A program made the translations under genes and the position numbers. Shown piece after piece: positions 45,416 to 55,534 of a stretch of DNA of 64,000 bases. This DNA is from Candidatus Gastranaerophilales bacterium. Its GTDB lineage: Bacteria > Cyanobacteriota > Vampirovibrionia > Gastranaerophilales > Gastranaerophilaceae. A model generated the notes under the pieces. The model searched no databases. It was not told the origin of the DNA and was given only the letters and a program-made list of their open reading frames with translations. The DNA lies in NCBI GenBank assembly GCA_944322675.1, contig CALUPO010000009.1:17902-81901 (forward strand). Direction: 5' to 3'. How positions within the stretch are numbered: the first letter of the stretch is position 1; each line of letters starts with the position of its first letter.

Positions 45416-47212
45416 ATGGGTAAAAAATTAATTAAAGTTATGGATACCTCATTTCGTGACGGGTTTCAATCATGTATTGGAGCCAGAATTTTTACGAAAG
45501 ATTATATTCCTGCAATTGAAGCAGCTGTGAATGCCGGGATTCGACATTTTGAATCAGGCGGGGGAGCCTTATTTCAATCACTTGTTTATTATGCCAATGA
45601 AAATCCGTTTGAAAATATGGACTTGGTACGTCAAGCTGTGGGAAATGATGTTGAACTTCAAACGCTTTCTCGTGGAGTTAATTTAATTTGTTTAAAATCA
45701 CAAAGTAGTGACATTATTGATTTGAACATGAAATTATTTAAAAAACATGGTGTCAATACAATCCGCAATTTTGATGCTTTAAATGATGTAAACAATCTTA
45801 TTTATAGTGCAAATGCAATAAAAAATAATGGTATGAATCATGAAGTTACAATAACAATGATGGAGTTGCCTCCAGGCTGTGTTGGAGCACACACCCCTGA
45901 ATTTTATATAGATAGATTAAGACAAATATTAGATTCAGGACTTCCGTTTGACAGATTAGCTTTTAAAGATGCCTCAGGAACTTCATCACCAAATAAAGTA
46001 TATGAAACAATAAAACAGGCAAGAGCTTTGTTGGGCAATGATATTCCTATTCGTTTTCATTCACATGAAACAGCAGGTGTTTCAGTTATTGCTTATAAAG
46101 CAGCACTTGATGCAGGAGCAGATGGGCTTGACCTTGCAATGGCACCATTATCTGGTGGTACCTGTCAACCTGACCATATTACTATGTGGCATGCTTTAAA
46201 AGGAACTGATTATGATTTAGGATATGATATTGAAAAATTGATTGAGGCTGAAAATGTGTTAAAAGAAGTATTAAAAGACTATTTTATGCCTCCTGAAGCA
46301 ACAACCGTTAATCCTATGATAGTTTTTTCACCACTTCCCGGCGGTGCTTTGACAGCAAATACTCAAATGATGAGAGATAATGGAGTTTTAGATAAGTATA
46401 ATGACGTTGTAAAAGCCATGAGAGAAGTTGTTGAAAAAGGTGGTTATGGCACAAGTGTTACACCTGTTTCTCAATTTTATTTCCAACAAGCGTTTAACAA
46501 TGTTATGTTTGGCCCGTGGAATAAAATAGCTGAAGGTTATGGAAAAATGGTACTTGGATATTTTGGAAAAACTCCTTGTGAACCTAATAGTGAAATAGTC
46601 AAGATTGCAAGTGAACAATTGCATCTTGAACCAACGAATAAAACACCGCTTCAAATGAATGATGAAAACCCTGATATTGGTGTTGAAGCTTCAAAAAGAC
46701 GTTTAGTTGACAATAATATTGAAGTTAACGATGAAAATATATTTATATCAGCTGCTTGTGAAGATAAAGGGATTTTATTCCTTCAAGGTAAAGCACATAT
46801 TGGTGTTCGGAAGAACTGTGGTGAAAATAAAGAACCAACTTCAATCAAAAAATCAGATACATATTGTGTTAAAGTAAACGGTAAAAACTTTAATGTTAAA
46901 TTAGAAAACGACAAAAAAGCAACAGTAAACGGCAAAACATATGATATAAATATAAAAGAAGGAACAGAAACATTGTCTGTTTCAAATAACACAGGTGAAG
47001 TAAAAGAGGTCAAATCAGCTTTGCCCGGCAATGTTTTGCGGATTGAAGTTAGTGTTGGTGATACGATAAATGAAAACGATGTTTTATTAGTTATTGAAGC
47101 AATGAAAATGGAAACTGAAATAAAATCTCCATTCTCAGGTATAGTAAAATCAATTCTGGTTGAACAAGGTGATCAGATACAAACAGGTCAAGTATTGATT
47201 GAAATTGAATAA
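45416..47212 (+). CDS. oadA: Oxaloacetate decarboxylase alpha-type carboxyltransferase with biotinyl domain
   Basis: 598 aa. DTSFRDGFQSCIGARIFTKD starts the carboxyltransferase TIM barrel; HSHETAGVSVIAYKAALDAG and DLAMAPLSGGTCQPD carry metal ligands and the conserved block. C-terminal biotin domain has EAMKMETEIKSPFSG (Lys modified). Substrate-side sequence HFESGGGALFQSL replaces the EVWGGATFD-type block of textbook OadA, so the acid used may differ or the family branch is divergent. Couples decarboxylation to Na+ export through OadB. Confidence 0.88.
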   Translation: MGKKLIKVMDTSFRDGFQSCIGARIFTKDYIPAIEAAVNAGIRHFESGGGALFQSLVYYANENPFENMDLVRQAVGNDVELQTLSRGVNLICLKSQSSDIIDLNMKLFKKHGVNTIRNFDALNDVNNLIYSANAIKNNGMNHEVTITMMELPPGCVGAHTPEFYIDRLRQILDSGLPFDRLAFKDASGTSSPNKVYETIKQARALLGNDIPIRFHSHETAGVSVIAYKAALDAGADGLDLAMAPLSGGTCQPDHITMWHALKGTDYDLGYDIEKLIEAENVLKEVLKDYFMPPEATTVNPMIVFSPLPGGALTANTQMMRDNGVLDKYNDVVKAMREVVEKGGYGTSVTPVSQFYFQQAFNNVMFGPWNKIAEGYGKMVLGYFGKTPCEPNSEIVKIASEQLHLEPTNKTPLQMNDENPDIGVEASKRRLVDNNIEVNDENIFISAACEDKGILFLQGKAHIGVRKNCGENKEPTSIKKSDTYCVKVNGKNFNVKLENDKKATVNGKTYDINIKEGTETLSVSNNTGEVKEVKSALPGNVLRIEVSVGDTINENDVLLVIEAMKMETEIKSPFSGIVKSILVEQGDQIQTGQVLIEIE

Positions 47213-47225
47213 AGGAGAGTAATTA

Positions 47226-48395
47226 ATGGATATAATGGAAAGTTTAACAGGTCTTTGGCATTCAACAGGTTTGGCTAATTTTATAACAACGCCTCAACCA
47301 AATGTAGTTGGATTGGAAAAATATCTTCAAATGTTTGGGATGCCGATAATGATAGTTGTATGTTTATTTTTACTTTATCTTGGCATAAAAAAACAGTTTG
47401 AACCGTTACTTCTTGTTCCGATTGCATTTGGCGGATTGCTTGCAAATATACCTGTTGCCAATATAGCAGGTGAGGGCGGATTTTTACACATCATTTATAC
47501 AATGGGTATACAATCAGGTCTTTTCCCACTTTTTATCTTTATGGGAGTAGGTGCTATGACAGATTTTGGTCCATTAATTGCAAATCCTAAAACAGCTTTG
47601 CTAGGAGGTGCAGCTCAGTTTGGAATTTTTTCAACATTATTCCTTGCTCTATTTTTAGGTTTTAATATCCCTGAAGCCGCGTCAATTGGTATAATAGGCG
47701 GAGCTGATGGACCTACATCAATATTTGTAACGTCAAAATTGGCTCCTCATTTGCTTGGAGCAATAGCTGTTGCAGCTTATTCATATATGGCTTTAGTTCC
47801 AATTATTCAACCTCCAATAATGAAAGCTTTGACTACAGTTGAGGAACGGAAAATTGAAATGAGACAACTTCGCATTGTTACAAAACGTGAAAAAATTATT
47901 TTCCCACTTCTGGTTTTAACTTTGTGTATAATATTCTTGCCAGATGCTTGTCCATTGATTGGAGCTTTAACTTTTGGCAACCTTGCAAAAGAATGCGGCG
48001 TAATAAATAGAATTTCAAATACTTTACAAAACGAATTTATAAATATTGTTACAATATTGCTTGGATTATCAGTTGGTTCAAAATTGCAAGCAACACAGTT
48101 TTTAACAGTTCAAACATTATATATTTTAATATTGGGTCTTCTTGCATTTTCATTTGCAACAGCAATGGGTGTTATATTTGGTAAAATAATGAATAAATTT
48201 TCAAAAGAACCAATCAACCCACTTATTGGAGCCGCAGGTGTATCAGCTGTTCCTATGGCAGCACGTGTAGTTAACAAAGTTGGGCTTGAAGCAAACCCTC
48301 AAAATTACCTTCTAATGCATGCTATGGGGCCAAATGTGGCTGGAGTAATTGGTTCTGCAGTAGCTGCTGGAGTTTTGCTTTCTATTTGCGGATAG
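47226..48395 (+). CDS. oadB: Na+-translocating decarboxylase beta subunit
   Basis: 389 aa, about nine membrane spans. Family signatures [40 protein letters not shown], and [20 protein letters not shown]. The buried DGPTS Asp belongs to the Na+ site. Exports Na+ while carboxybiotin is decarboxylated. Completes the birA-oadG-oadA-oadB unit. Confidence 0.95.
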   Translation: MDIMESLTGLWHSTGLANFITTPQPNVVGLEKYLQMFGMPIMIVVCLFLLYLGIKKQFEPLLLVPIAFGGLLANIPVANIAGEGGFLHIIYTMGIQSGLFPLFIFMGVGAMTDFGPLIANPKTALLGGAAQFGIFSTLFLALFLGFNIPEAASIGIIGGADGPTSIFVTSKLAPHLLGAIAVAAYSYMALVPIIQPPIMKALTTVEERKIEMRQLRIVTKREKIIFPLLVLTLCIIFLPDACPLIGALTFGNLAKECGVINRISNTLQNEFINIVTILLGLSVGSKLQATQFLTVQTLYILILGLLAFSFATAMGVIFGKIMNKFSKEPINPLIGAAGVSAVPMAARVVNKVGLEANPQNYLLMHAMGPNVAGVIGSAVAAGVLLSICG

Positions 48396-48494
48396 ATTTA
48401 TATTAATTTATGTAAAAATATGTTTCTGTTATCTTGACATATATTCTATATTTGTAGCAATATGTTTATATAAGAGTAATAGGAAGATATTTAT

Positions 48495-49619
48495 ATGGAC
48501 AATAAAATAACATCTAGCCGCAATTTTACAATCAAAAATGGTAATACACTACCAAATACTTTGAAACAAACTTGTCATTCAAATAATAGACAAACAAATA
48601 ATATGTCAAATACAGAAATTAAAAGAGTTCCTCCTGAGTGTACAATTCAGTTTGGAATGCAACCTTTACAAAAACAGGCAGAAATAATTGAAATATATAA
48701 AAATAAAATAAATAAAATAGGCGAAAAAAGTGTATATGCTGTACAAAAACTTTTAAAAAATGAAAATTATAAGAAAATACCTTTTATAAAGTCAATTTTA
48801 AAAAATAATAAAACTCAACTTGAAAAAACTTTTTCTAATGGTAAGCAAACAGCGGATGGTGATTTCTTGCTATTTGCCACAGGTCATAAACCGGGCTTTC
48901 TTGTTTGTTCTTTTTTTCAACCGGATATAACTTTTTTACCTGATAATTATAAAGCCATAGGTGATAGTATCATTTTAAATAAAGAAAAAACAAAAGAAGT
49001 AATAAAGGATAATTTTGAATGGCTTAAATTATTGTTAAATGATGAAAATATAGAAAATGAAGAAGATATTTATAATTGCGTTATAAATTCTGACTTAGAG
49101 CAGAATCCCTTATATAAAAAGGAAAATGCTGAAGGTATTCCAACAATGAAGGATGCTTTAATAGGAATATTTTTAGGATATCCTCCGATAAGTAGTATAA
49201 TTTTTGATTTAACAGTTTCTCAAAATAAAGGTGAGGATCCTGAAAATAAACTTGAAAAAAATTTAAATAAAAATGAATTTATTGAACTTTTAGAAAGCGG
49301 TTATATTACAAAATTAAAAAATAAACCAAAACTTAAAGATAAATTGATAAAAACTCTTAAAGAATATCCTGATGATTTTATAAAAGATGAAACTACAGAT
49401 GCTATACAGTATGCAATGTTCAATAAACTTGATCTAACAATAAAAAATACACTATATGGCGAAAGATTTGCTAATACGGTATTTACAAATACCGTGGATG
49501 ATATTAATATTTTAGTACCATTTTATTGTACAAGTTATATTCATGAACCAAAAGCAGAAAAACGTATTATAGAAGAACTTGATAATTTTGCAAAAGATGT
49601 TGATACATATTATCAGTAG
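48495..49619 (+). CDS. Hypothetical protein, intact member of a local paralogue family
   Basis: 374 aa, unrecognised. N-terminus about 1-45 is polar and disordered, then KRVPPECTIQFGMQPLQKQ, FLLFATGHKPGFLV, an EKTKEVIKDNFEWLKLLLND helix, IFLGYPPISSIIFDL, and an acidic C-terminus (YIHEPKAEKRIIEELDNFAK). No signal peptide or membrane span. Two neighbours (49904 and 51109) are homologous over the full length but frameshifted. The upstream DNA, with TTGACA at 48434 and AATAGGAAGAT before the start, resembles that of the second copy, so each has its own promoter. Confidence 0.7.
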   Translation: MDNKITSSRNFTIKNGNTLPNTLKQTCHSNNRQTNNMSNTEIKRVPPECTIQFGMQPLQKQAEIIEIYKNKINKIGEKSVYAVQKLLKNENYKKIPFIKSILKNNKTQLEKTFSNGKQTADGDFLLFATGHKPGFLVCSFFQPDITFLPDNYKAIGDSIILNKEKTKEVIKDNFEWLKLLLNDENIENEEDIYNCVINSDLEQNPLYKKENAEGIPTMKDALIGIFLGYPPISSIIFDLTVSQNKGEDPENKLEKNLNKNEFIELLESGYITKLKNKPKLKDKLIKTLKEYPDDFIKDETTDAIQYAMFNKLDLTIKNTLYGERFANTVFTNTVDDINILVPFYCTSYIHEPKAEKRIIEELDNFAKDVDTYYQ

Positions 49620-49903
49620 ATAAAATAACATAAAATTAATAATGTAGGTTTAAAAAATTTTTTTTAAAATATTATTTAACTTAATTTATCCACTTATTAA
49701 ATCTAAAATGTTATATTTTATTTTATTTTATTTTATACAAAATCTCATAGATTTAAATTAGCTTTGTGGTTACTATCGGAGTTTTATTTTTTATTTCTTG
49801 ATAAAAATTATGTTAACATATGTAAAAATATTTTTTTATTATGTTGACTATATTTTACAATTATAGTAGATTGTTTTTGTAAAGATAATAGGAAAATAAA
49901 TGT

Positions 49904-50987
49904 ATGAATAGTATCAATAAGCAAGTTGTATCAAATTATAATTTTATAAATAAAAGGAGTAGAATATCATTAGATACGTTAAAACAAGCAAGTCCTTTAA
50001 ATGGCAAAACAACAAATAATAGTTTTTCAACTAAGCAAATTAAGAGAATTCCTTCAGAATGTACAATACAGTTAGGAATGCAGCCTTTAAGACAGAGAAA
50101 TGAGCTTTTAATTCAAGACCCTGGGAAACTAAGTAAAGCTTGTAAATATGCAGTAAAAAAAACTTCAAAGAAATGATGTATATAAAAGAATACCTTTTAT
50201 AAAACATATTTGTGACAATAGTGATTTTAATAGAGGATTAATAAGAAAAACGATGAAAGAAGGTATGGATGATACATTTCTTCTATTTGCCACAGGCAAT
50301 AAGCCTGCTTATCTTATGGATGGTGTTTATTTAAGAAAAATGAAGATAACTTCTTTACCTCAAGGTTATAAAAATGTAGGTGGTATCATTTTAAATGAAG
50401 CAAAAACGAAAGATGTAATAAATGATAATTATAAATGGCTTAAATTACTATTTAATGACGATAATTTAACTAAAGAAGATATATTTGAACGAGTGACAAG
50501 TAATGATGAGGAAACAAATCCTTTACTTAAACATTATGATATAGAAAATTATAAAACAATGAATGAAGCTATTACAGGAATATTTTTGGGATATCCTCCT
50601 GTAAGTAGTATAATTTATGACGTATTATGCAGTGAGGTTAGAACTAAAGAAGATAAATCAAATTTTAAGAGCTTCTACACAGATAAAAATACTTTTGTAC
50701 AACTTTTAAATGATAATAAATGTGATAAATTAAAAAACAATGAAAAACTTAGAAATAAATTAATAAATACACTTAATAATTATGAAGGTGATTTTTTAGA
50801 AAGTACATCTATGAGATCCAATCCTAAATTACGCAATAAAAAAACTTATGGAGAAGACTTTGGTCAAAAAATATTTAAAGATAGTAAGTGTATATTTCAA
50901 TGTAAAATATATATCCGTGAAGATGAAGCAGAAGAACGTATAATAAATGAAATTAATAAATTTGTACAAGATAGTGAACAATTTTAA
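49904..50987 (+). pseudogene. Second paralogue, frameshifted in an A-run
   Basis: First frame 49904-50176 gives KRIPSECTIQLGMQPLRQR then stops. The second frame continues as LQRNDVYKRIPFIKHICD and KEGMDDTFLLFATGNKPAYL to 50987, collinear with the intact gene. The break is at eight As (50155-50162); seven would restore one frame of about 360 aa. All later motifs are kept (IFLGYPPVSSIIYDV). Recent damage, a phase-variable switch or transcriptional slippage are all possible. Promoter TTGACT-N17-TAGATT at 49844-49872. Confidence 0.7.
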
Positions 50988-51108
50988 CATTAATAAAAAA
51001 AATTATTATTGAAAATATTAAGATAGTTTAATAAATCTATATTTGTTGAAATTTTATCAAGATTTAATACTTTATATAATATATAGTATTTAAAGTAAGG
51101 TAAAAATT

Positions 51109-52099
51109 ATGAATCCAGTAAATTCATCTCCAGTGCAAAAACCATGTTCAACAAAACGCAATGAATGTGAGATATCTTGTTCTCAAACTTATAATGAAAC
51201 AAATGCAGAAAAGATGATAAAACTTAATGACATTCCTTCTTCACAACTTGGTACTTTATCTTATATAAATAAACCAAAAGATTATTCGCATGTATTAAAT
51301 CATAAAGATATAATGACTTTTAAAACTTTATCTAAACATCTCCAAGATACAAATTTAGCTAATATACCAAAACTAAGTAACTTAACATCAGAAGAACGAG
51401 AAAACTTAACTTCAACATTAGCAAGTTTTAATGGATTTGATGAATTTTTACTTACAATAACAGATAATAAACCGGCAACTTTAATATTTGATAAGAAAGA
51501 TATTGATATAAAAAATAATATAAAAGACCATAAGGTTATAAAGAAAAAAACTTGAGAATGGTCTAACAAGATGTTATATATTAAATACTAAAGAAGTTAA
51601 AAAAATTATTGATGACAATAAAGAACTTTTTGAAACAAGATTAAACGCACATGGAAAATCAAGTGACGAAATATACGAATTGTTGTCAGATTCAAATAAA
51701 AGTCCATTGTTAAACAATGATATAAATACCGTATCAGATATGGTTGGACTTATTCTTGGTTATCCAAAAACAAGTTCAATAATCTACCATTTAGCATTTA
51801 ATTCACATAATTTATTAGATGATCAATCTTGTTTACAAAAAAGTAAAGATAAAATAGTTGACTATATCTATTCTGATGAATCACCATATATAAATATGGA
51901 TGAAGATTTTTTAAGTGACCTAACTGATGATATTCAAAATATAACAGGACACGATTTTTTACAAAGACATATTTGTGAAAAAATGGATGATTATAAAATT
52001 TGTCCCATTCAATGTGCAGTGTTTTTACCAGAAAATGAAGAATTTATGCGTATTAAAAATGCGATATTAAATTGTACAAGAAAATTAAGAAATTTTTAA
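51109..52099 (+). pseudogene. Third paralogue, more divergent, frameshifted in an A-run
   Basis: First frame 51109-51555 ends after KDHKVIKKKT. The continuing frame reads KKLENGLTRCYILNTKEVKK and LILGYPKTSSIIYHL to 52099. The break is at seven As (51544-51550), followed by CTT; six would restore about 329 aa. Same shift direction and same A-run-then-CTT context as the second copy. N-terminus lacks ECTIQ. Most diverged of the three. Confidence 0.65.
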
Positions 52100-52206
52100 T
52101 ATTTTATTAAAATAATGTAAATTTTTTTTTACATTTTTTAATCTTGATAGAACTATATGCTTGTGTAAATATTAAAAATATAAAATAGTTTTCAGGGTTT
52201 AAGTTT

Positions 52207-52566
52207 ATGTGGGAATTAAAAGTAGAAACAAATTTTGCTGCAGCACATCATTTATTAAACTATAATGGTGAATGCGAAAATCAACACGGTCACAATTGGA
52301 AAGTAGAAGTTTACATTGAAGGTGACACACTTGATAAATCAAATATATTAATGGATTTTAAAGTGCTAAAAAAGCATGTTAATGATGTTATAAAGACACT
52401 TGATCATAAGGATATAAATACTTTGGATGATTTTAAAGACATAAGTCCTTCAAGTGAAATAATATCAAAATATATATATGAAAAATTAAAAACTAATATA
52501 CCTATTATAAAAAAGGTTTCGGTTTGGGAAACAAGCAACGCTTGTGCAAGTTATTTTGAAAATTAA
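52207..52566 (+). CDS. queD: 6-carboxy-5,6,7,8-tetrahydropterin synthase
   Basis: 119 aa, typical QueD/PTPS length. Zinc histidines in FAAAHHLLNYNGECENQHGHNW, with the catalytic Cys in CENQHGH, Asp/His pair in TLDHKDINTLDDF, and Glu in VWETSNACASYF. Makes 6-carboxy-tetrahydropterin for queuosine. No other queuosine genes adjoin. Confidence 0.95.
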   Translation: MWELKVETNFAAAHHLLNYNGECENQHGHNWKVEVYIEGDTLDKSNILMDFKVLKKHVNDVIKTLDHKDINTLDDFKDISPSSEIISKYIYEKLKTNIPIIKKVSVWETSNACASYFEN

Positions 52567-52596
52567 AAAATGTTAGAATAGAAGGGAATAAAGAAC

Positions 52597-53439
52597 ATGA
52601 CATATATACAATGTTTATTAATAAGTATAGCTCAGGGTTTGACTGAATTTTTGCCTGTTTCAAGTTCAGCACATATTGTTATTGTTAATGCTTTATATAA
52701 ATTTTTTACACATAAAGATTTGGCCGGGAATTCACCTCAAGAAATATTTTTTGCAATTATTATACATTTGGGAACATTAATTGCTGTTTTACTTTATTTT
52801 AAAAATGATATTATAAAAATAATAAAAGACTTTTTTTCAATATTTAAAACCAAAAAGTTAGAAAATGAAGACCAGAAGTTAAGTTTATATATTTTATTTG
52901 GAACAGTTGTTACGGTTGCTTTTTGTTTTCCATTAAAGGATGTTGTGGAAAATATAATGAAAGAACCTTATATCACATCATTATTCTTAATAGGTACAGG
53001 TTTTATATTATTTTTTGCTGAATATTTATCACAAAAGAATAAAGATAATAATGACAATTTAAGTTGGAAAAAATCAGCCCTAATAGGTTTTGCTCAAGGA
53101 ATGGCTATATTTCCAGGATTTTCTCGTTCCGGGTTGACAATATCGACAGGACTTATATTAGGTCTTGATAGAGTTAAGGCAGCAAAATTTTCATTTCTTT
53201 TAAGCGTTCCTATAATTATTGGTGCGTCTTTATTTTACCCAATTTTAGAAATAGATTTTGCACAACTTCAAACCTTCAATATAAAGGCTTTAATAATGGG
53301 CTTTTTGGTTTCGTTTATTGTTGGGTATTTATGTATAAAATATTTTATGAAATTTTTAGGAAAATTTTCTTTAAAAATATTTGCATATTATTGCTTTATT
53401 GTAGGTATATTAACATTTTTATTATTTAAGTTTTTTTAA
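52597..53439 (+). CDS. uppP: Undecaprenyl-diphosphatase (BacA)
   Basis: 280 aa, eight spans. LTEFLPVSSSAHIVIVNALY and FPGFSRSGLTISTGLILGLD are the two conserved BacA motifs with the catalytic Glu/Ser and Arg. Recycles the lipid carrier for peptidoglycan. Ribosome site AGAAGGGAATAAAGAAC. Confidence 0.96.
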   Translation: MTYIQCLLISIAQGLTEFLPVSSSAHIVIVNALYKFFTHKDLAGNSPQEIFFAIIIHLGTLIAVLLYFKNDIIKIIKDFFSIFKTKKLENEDQKLSLYILFGTVVTVAFCFPLKDVVENIMKEPYITSLFLIGTGFILFFAEYLSQKNKDNNDNLSWKKSALIGFAQGMAIFPGFSRSGLTISTGLILGLDRVKAAKFSFLLSVPIIIGASLFYPILEIDFAQLQTFNIKALIMGFLVSFIVGYLCIKYFMKFLGKFSLKIFAYYCFIVGILTFLLFKFF

Positions 53440-53489
53440 TGATAAAATAATAAATAAAACAAGTTAAATAAAGTAAAGGGAAATGAAAA

Positions 53490-54989
53490 ATGGAAGATAT
53501 GTCAAAAACAAAACATAAAGAAGTCAATGAAAATAACATACGTAATACACGTATACAAAAGCTTGCAACATTTGCACAAAATGGAGTAAATCCATATAAA
53601 TATTCATTTGATAGAGATGCAAAAGCAAATTTTTTACAAGAAAAATATAAAAATTTGCCAAATGGTGAAGAAACAAACGATAGATATGCTGTTGCCGGGC
53701 GTATAATGGCTATGAGAAATAGTGGTATGTTTATTGATTTGATGGATGATAGTGGAAAAATCCAAATATTTTCACATAAAGAAAATTTAGATGAAGAAAG
53801 TCTAAAAACATTAAAACTTCTTGACATTGGTGATATTGTAGGTTTTTATGGTACAATGCGCAGAACACCACGTGGAGAGTTAAGTATAAAAGCAACTGAA
53901 GTAAAAATTTTAACAAAATCGCTTCTTCCACTGCCTGAAAAATTTCATGGATTAACCGATGTTGAAACACGTTATCGTAAAAGATATGTTGATTTAATTG
54001 TTAATGAAAATGTTCGTGAGACATTTAAAAAACGTAGTTTAATAATACAAAAAATAAGAGAATATTTAACAAATTTAGGATTTTTGGAAGTTGAAACACC
54101 AATGCTTCAAACTCAAGCAGGTGGAGCTACTGCAAAACCATTTATTACACATCATAATGCATTAGATATGGAAATGTTTTTAAGAATTGCACCCGAGTTG
54201 CACTTAAAACGACTTCTTGTTGGCGGAATAAGTGAGAAAATTTTTGAATTAAACAGAAATTTTAGAAATGAAGGACTTTCACCACGACATAATCCTGAAT
54301 TTACCATGCTTGAACTTTATCAAGCTTATGTCGATTATAATGATATGATGGTTTTAACCGAACAAATGATTTCAACAATTTGTAAGGAAGTAAATGGCAG
54401 CTATAAAATACAATTTGGCGATAGAGAAATAGATTTAACACCTCCTTGGGATAGAAAAACTATGATAGGTGCTATAAGAGAAGAAACCGGAATTGATTTT
54501 GGTGAAATATTTACAGTTGAAGAAGCAAAAGAAAAAGCTCAAGAACTTGGAATAAATCCAGAAGACTGTAAAAATTGGGGGCAGGTGCTTGATTTAATTT
54601 TTGAAGAAAAAGTTGAGCCTGGCTTAATACAACCTTGTCATATTATTGATTATCCACGTGATATTTCACCTCTTGCAAAAGTTCATCGTGATAATCCTCG
54701 GTTGACAGAACGGTTTGAAACACGAATTAATGGTTGGGAAGTTGCAAATGCATTTTCTGAATTGACAGACCCTATAGACCAACGAACAAGACTTGAAGCA
54801 CAAGCACTTGCAAAAGCTCAAGGTGATGAAGAAGCTTGTGATATAGATGAAGATTTTATATGTGCATTAGAACATGGAATGCCACCTGCCGGCGGTCTTG
54901 GTATTGGTATTGATAGGATTGTTATGCTTCTTACTAATTCGCCTACAATACGTGATGTAATTGCTTTTCCGACAATGAAACATAAATAA
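53490..54989 (+). CDS. lysS: Lysyl-tRNA synthetase, class II
   Basis: 499 aa. OB-fold (AGRIMAMRNSGMFIDLMDDS), class II motif 2 FRNEGLSPRHNPEFTMLELY and motif 3 GLGIGIDRIVMLL. Intact full-length enzyme charging tRNA-Lys. The 50-bp gap to uppP allows joint transcription. Confidence 0.97.
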   Translation: MEDMSKTKHKEVNENNIRNTRIQKLATFAQNGVNPYKYSFDRDAKANFLQEKYKNLPNGEETNDRYAVAGRIMAMRNSGMFIDLMDDSGKIQIFSHKENLDEESLKTLKLLDIGDIVGFYGTMRRTPRGELSIKATEVKILTKSLLPLPEKFHGLTDVETRYRKRYVDLIVNENVRETFKKRSLIIQKIREYLTNLGFLEVETPMLQTQAGGATAKPFITHHNALDMEMFLRIAPELHLKRLLVGGISEKIFELNRNFRNEGLSPRHNPEFTMLELYQAYVDYNDMMVLTEQMISTICKEVNGSYKIQFGDREIDLTPPWDRKTMIGAIREETGIDFGEIFTVEEAKEKAQELGINPEDCKNWGQVLDLIFEEKVEPGLIQPCHIIDYPRDISPLAKVHRDNPRLTERFETRINGWEVANAFSELTDPIDQRTRLEAQALAKAQGDEEACDIDEDFICALEHGMPPAGGLGIGIDRIVMLLTNSPTIRDVIAFPTMKHK

Positions 54990-55024
54990 ATCCTTTAAAT
55001 ATAAGCTTTTTAGAAAAAAAAATA

Positions 55025-55053
55025 CTTGCAAAATTATTAAATATCAATATAAT
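55025..55053 (+). promoter_or_regulatory. Promoter of hup
   Basis: TTGCAA (55025-55030), 17-nt spacer, consensus TATAAT (55048-55053). Start site would be about 30 nt before the GGAAAGGGG ribosome site of hup. Confidence 0.75.
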
Positions 55054-55090
55054 AAAATATGTAGAGATTTAGGAAAGGGGTTTAACAACC

Positions 55091-55366
55091 ATGAATAAAG
55101 AAGAATTAGTACAAGAATTAGCAAAAAAAACAAACATTTCACAAAAGAAAGCTGCAGAAGTTGTTACTTCATTAGTTGAATCAATTCAAAATGCAGTATC
55201 AAAAGGTAAGAAAGTTACCTTAGTTGGTTTTGGTACTTTTGAAGCTCGTAAGCGTGCTGCTCGTACAGGACGTAACCCTCAAACAGGTGATACTATTAAA
55301 ATCGAAGCTAAAAAAGTTCCTGCTTTTTCAGCTGGTAAAAAGTTTAAAGAAATGGTTAATAAGTAA
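55091..55366 (+). CDS. hup: HU-family DNA-binding protein
   Basis: 91 aa, canonical HU: MNKEELVQELAKKTNISQKK, GKKVTLVGFGTFEARKRAAR, TGRNPQTGD, AKKVPAFSAGKKFKEMV. Beta-arm GRNPQTG is intact. Bends and compacts DNA. Own promoter and own terminator, so a single-gene, probably strongly expressed unit. Confidence 0.97.
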   Translation: MNKEELVQELAKKTNISQKKAAEVVTSLVESIQNAVSKGKKVTLVGFGTFEARKRAARTGRNPQTGDTIKIEAKKVPAFSAGKKFKEMVNK

Positions 55367-55395
55367 TAAGTGTTTTTAATGTTTTGTATAAGTAG

Positions 55396-55427
55396 AAAAC
55401 CTCAATAAAAATATTGAGGTTTTTTTA
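55396..55427 (+). terminator. Intrinsic terminator of hup
   Basis: AAAACCTCAATA - AAAA - TATTGAGGTTTT followed by further Ts. Strong stem and T-tract about 25 bp after the hup stop. Confidence 0.9.
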
Positions 55428-55534
55428 TTTTTATGTAACGATTTGTAAAAAAATAATGAAAAAGTATAAAGTATAATTAAAAAATGCCGATATACAATTT
55501 ATAAGGAAGGGTTAAAACGTAGGAGAATCAGATT

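Noticed and set aside
49716..49738. TTTTA pentanucleotide run between paralogues 1 and 2
   Set aside because: Short, in a very AT-rich spacer, and not near a promoter or start; likely chance.
49904..52099. Classical -1 ribosomal frameshift at the A-runs
   Set aside because: The frame needed downstream is +1 (skip one base); a -1 shift in copy 2 gives a quick stop. Slippage or indel explains it better.
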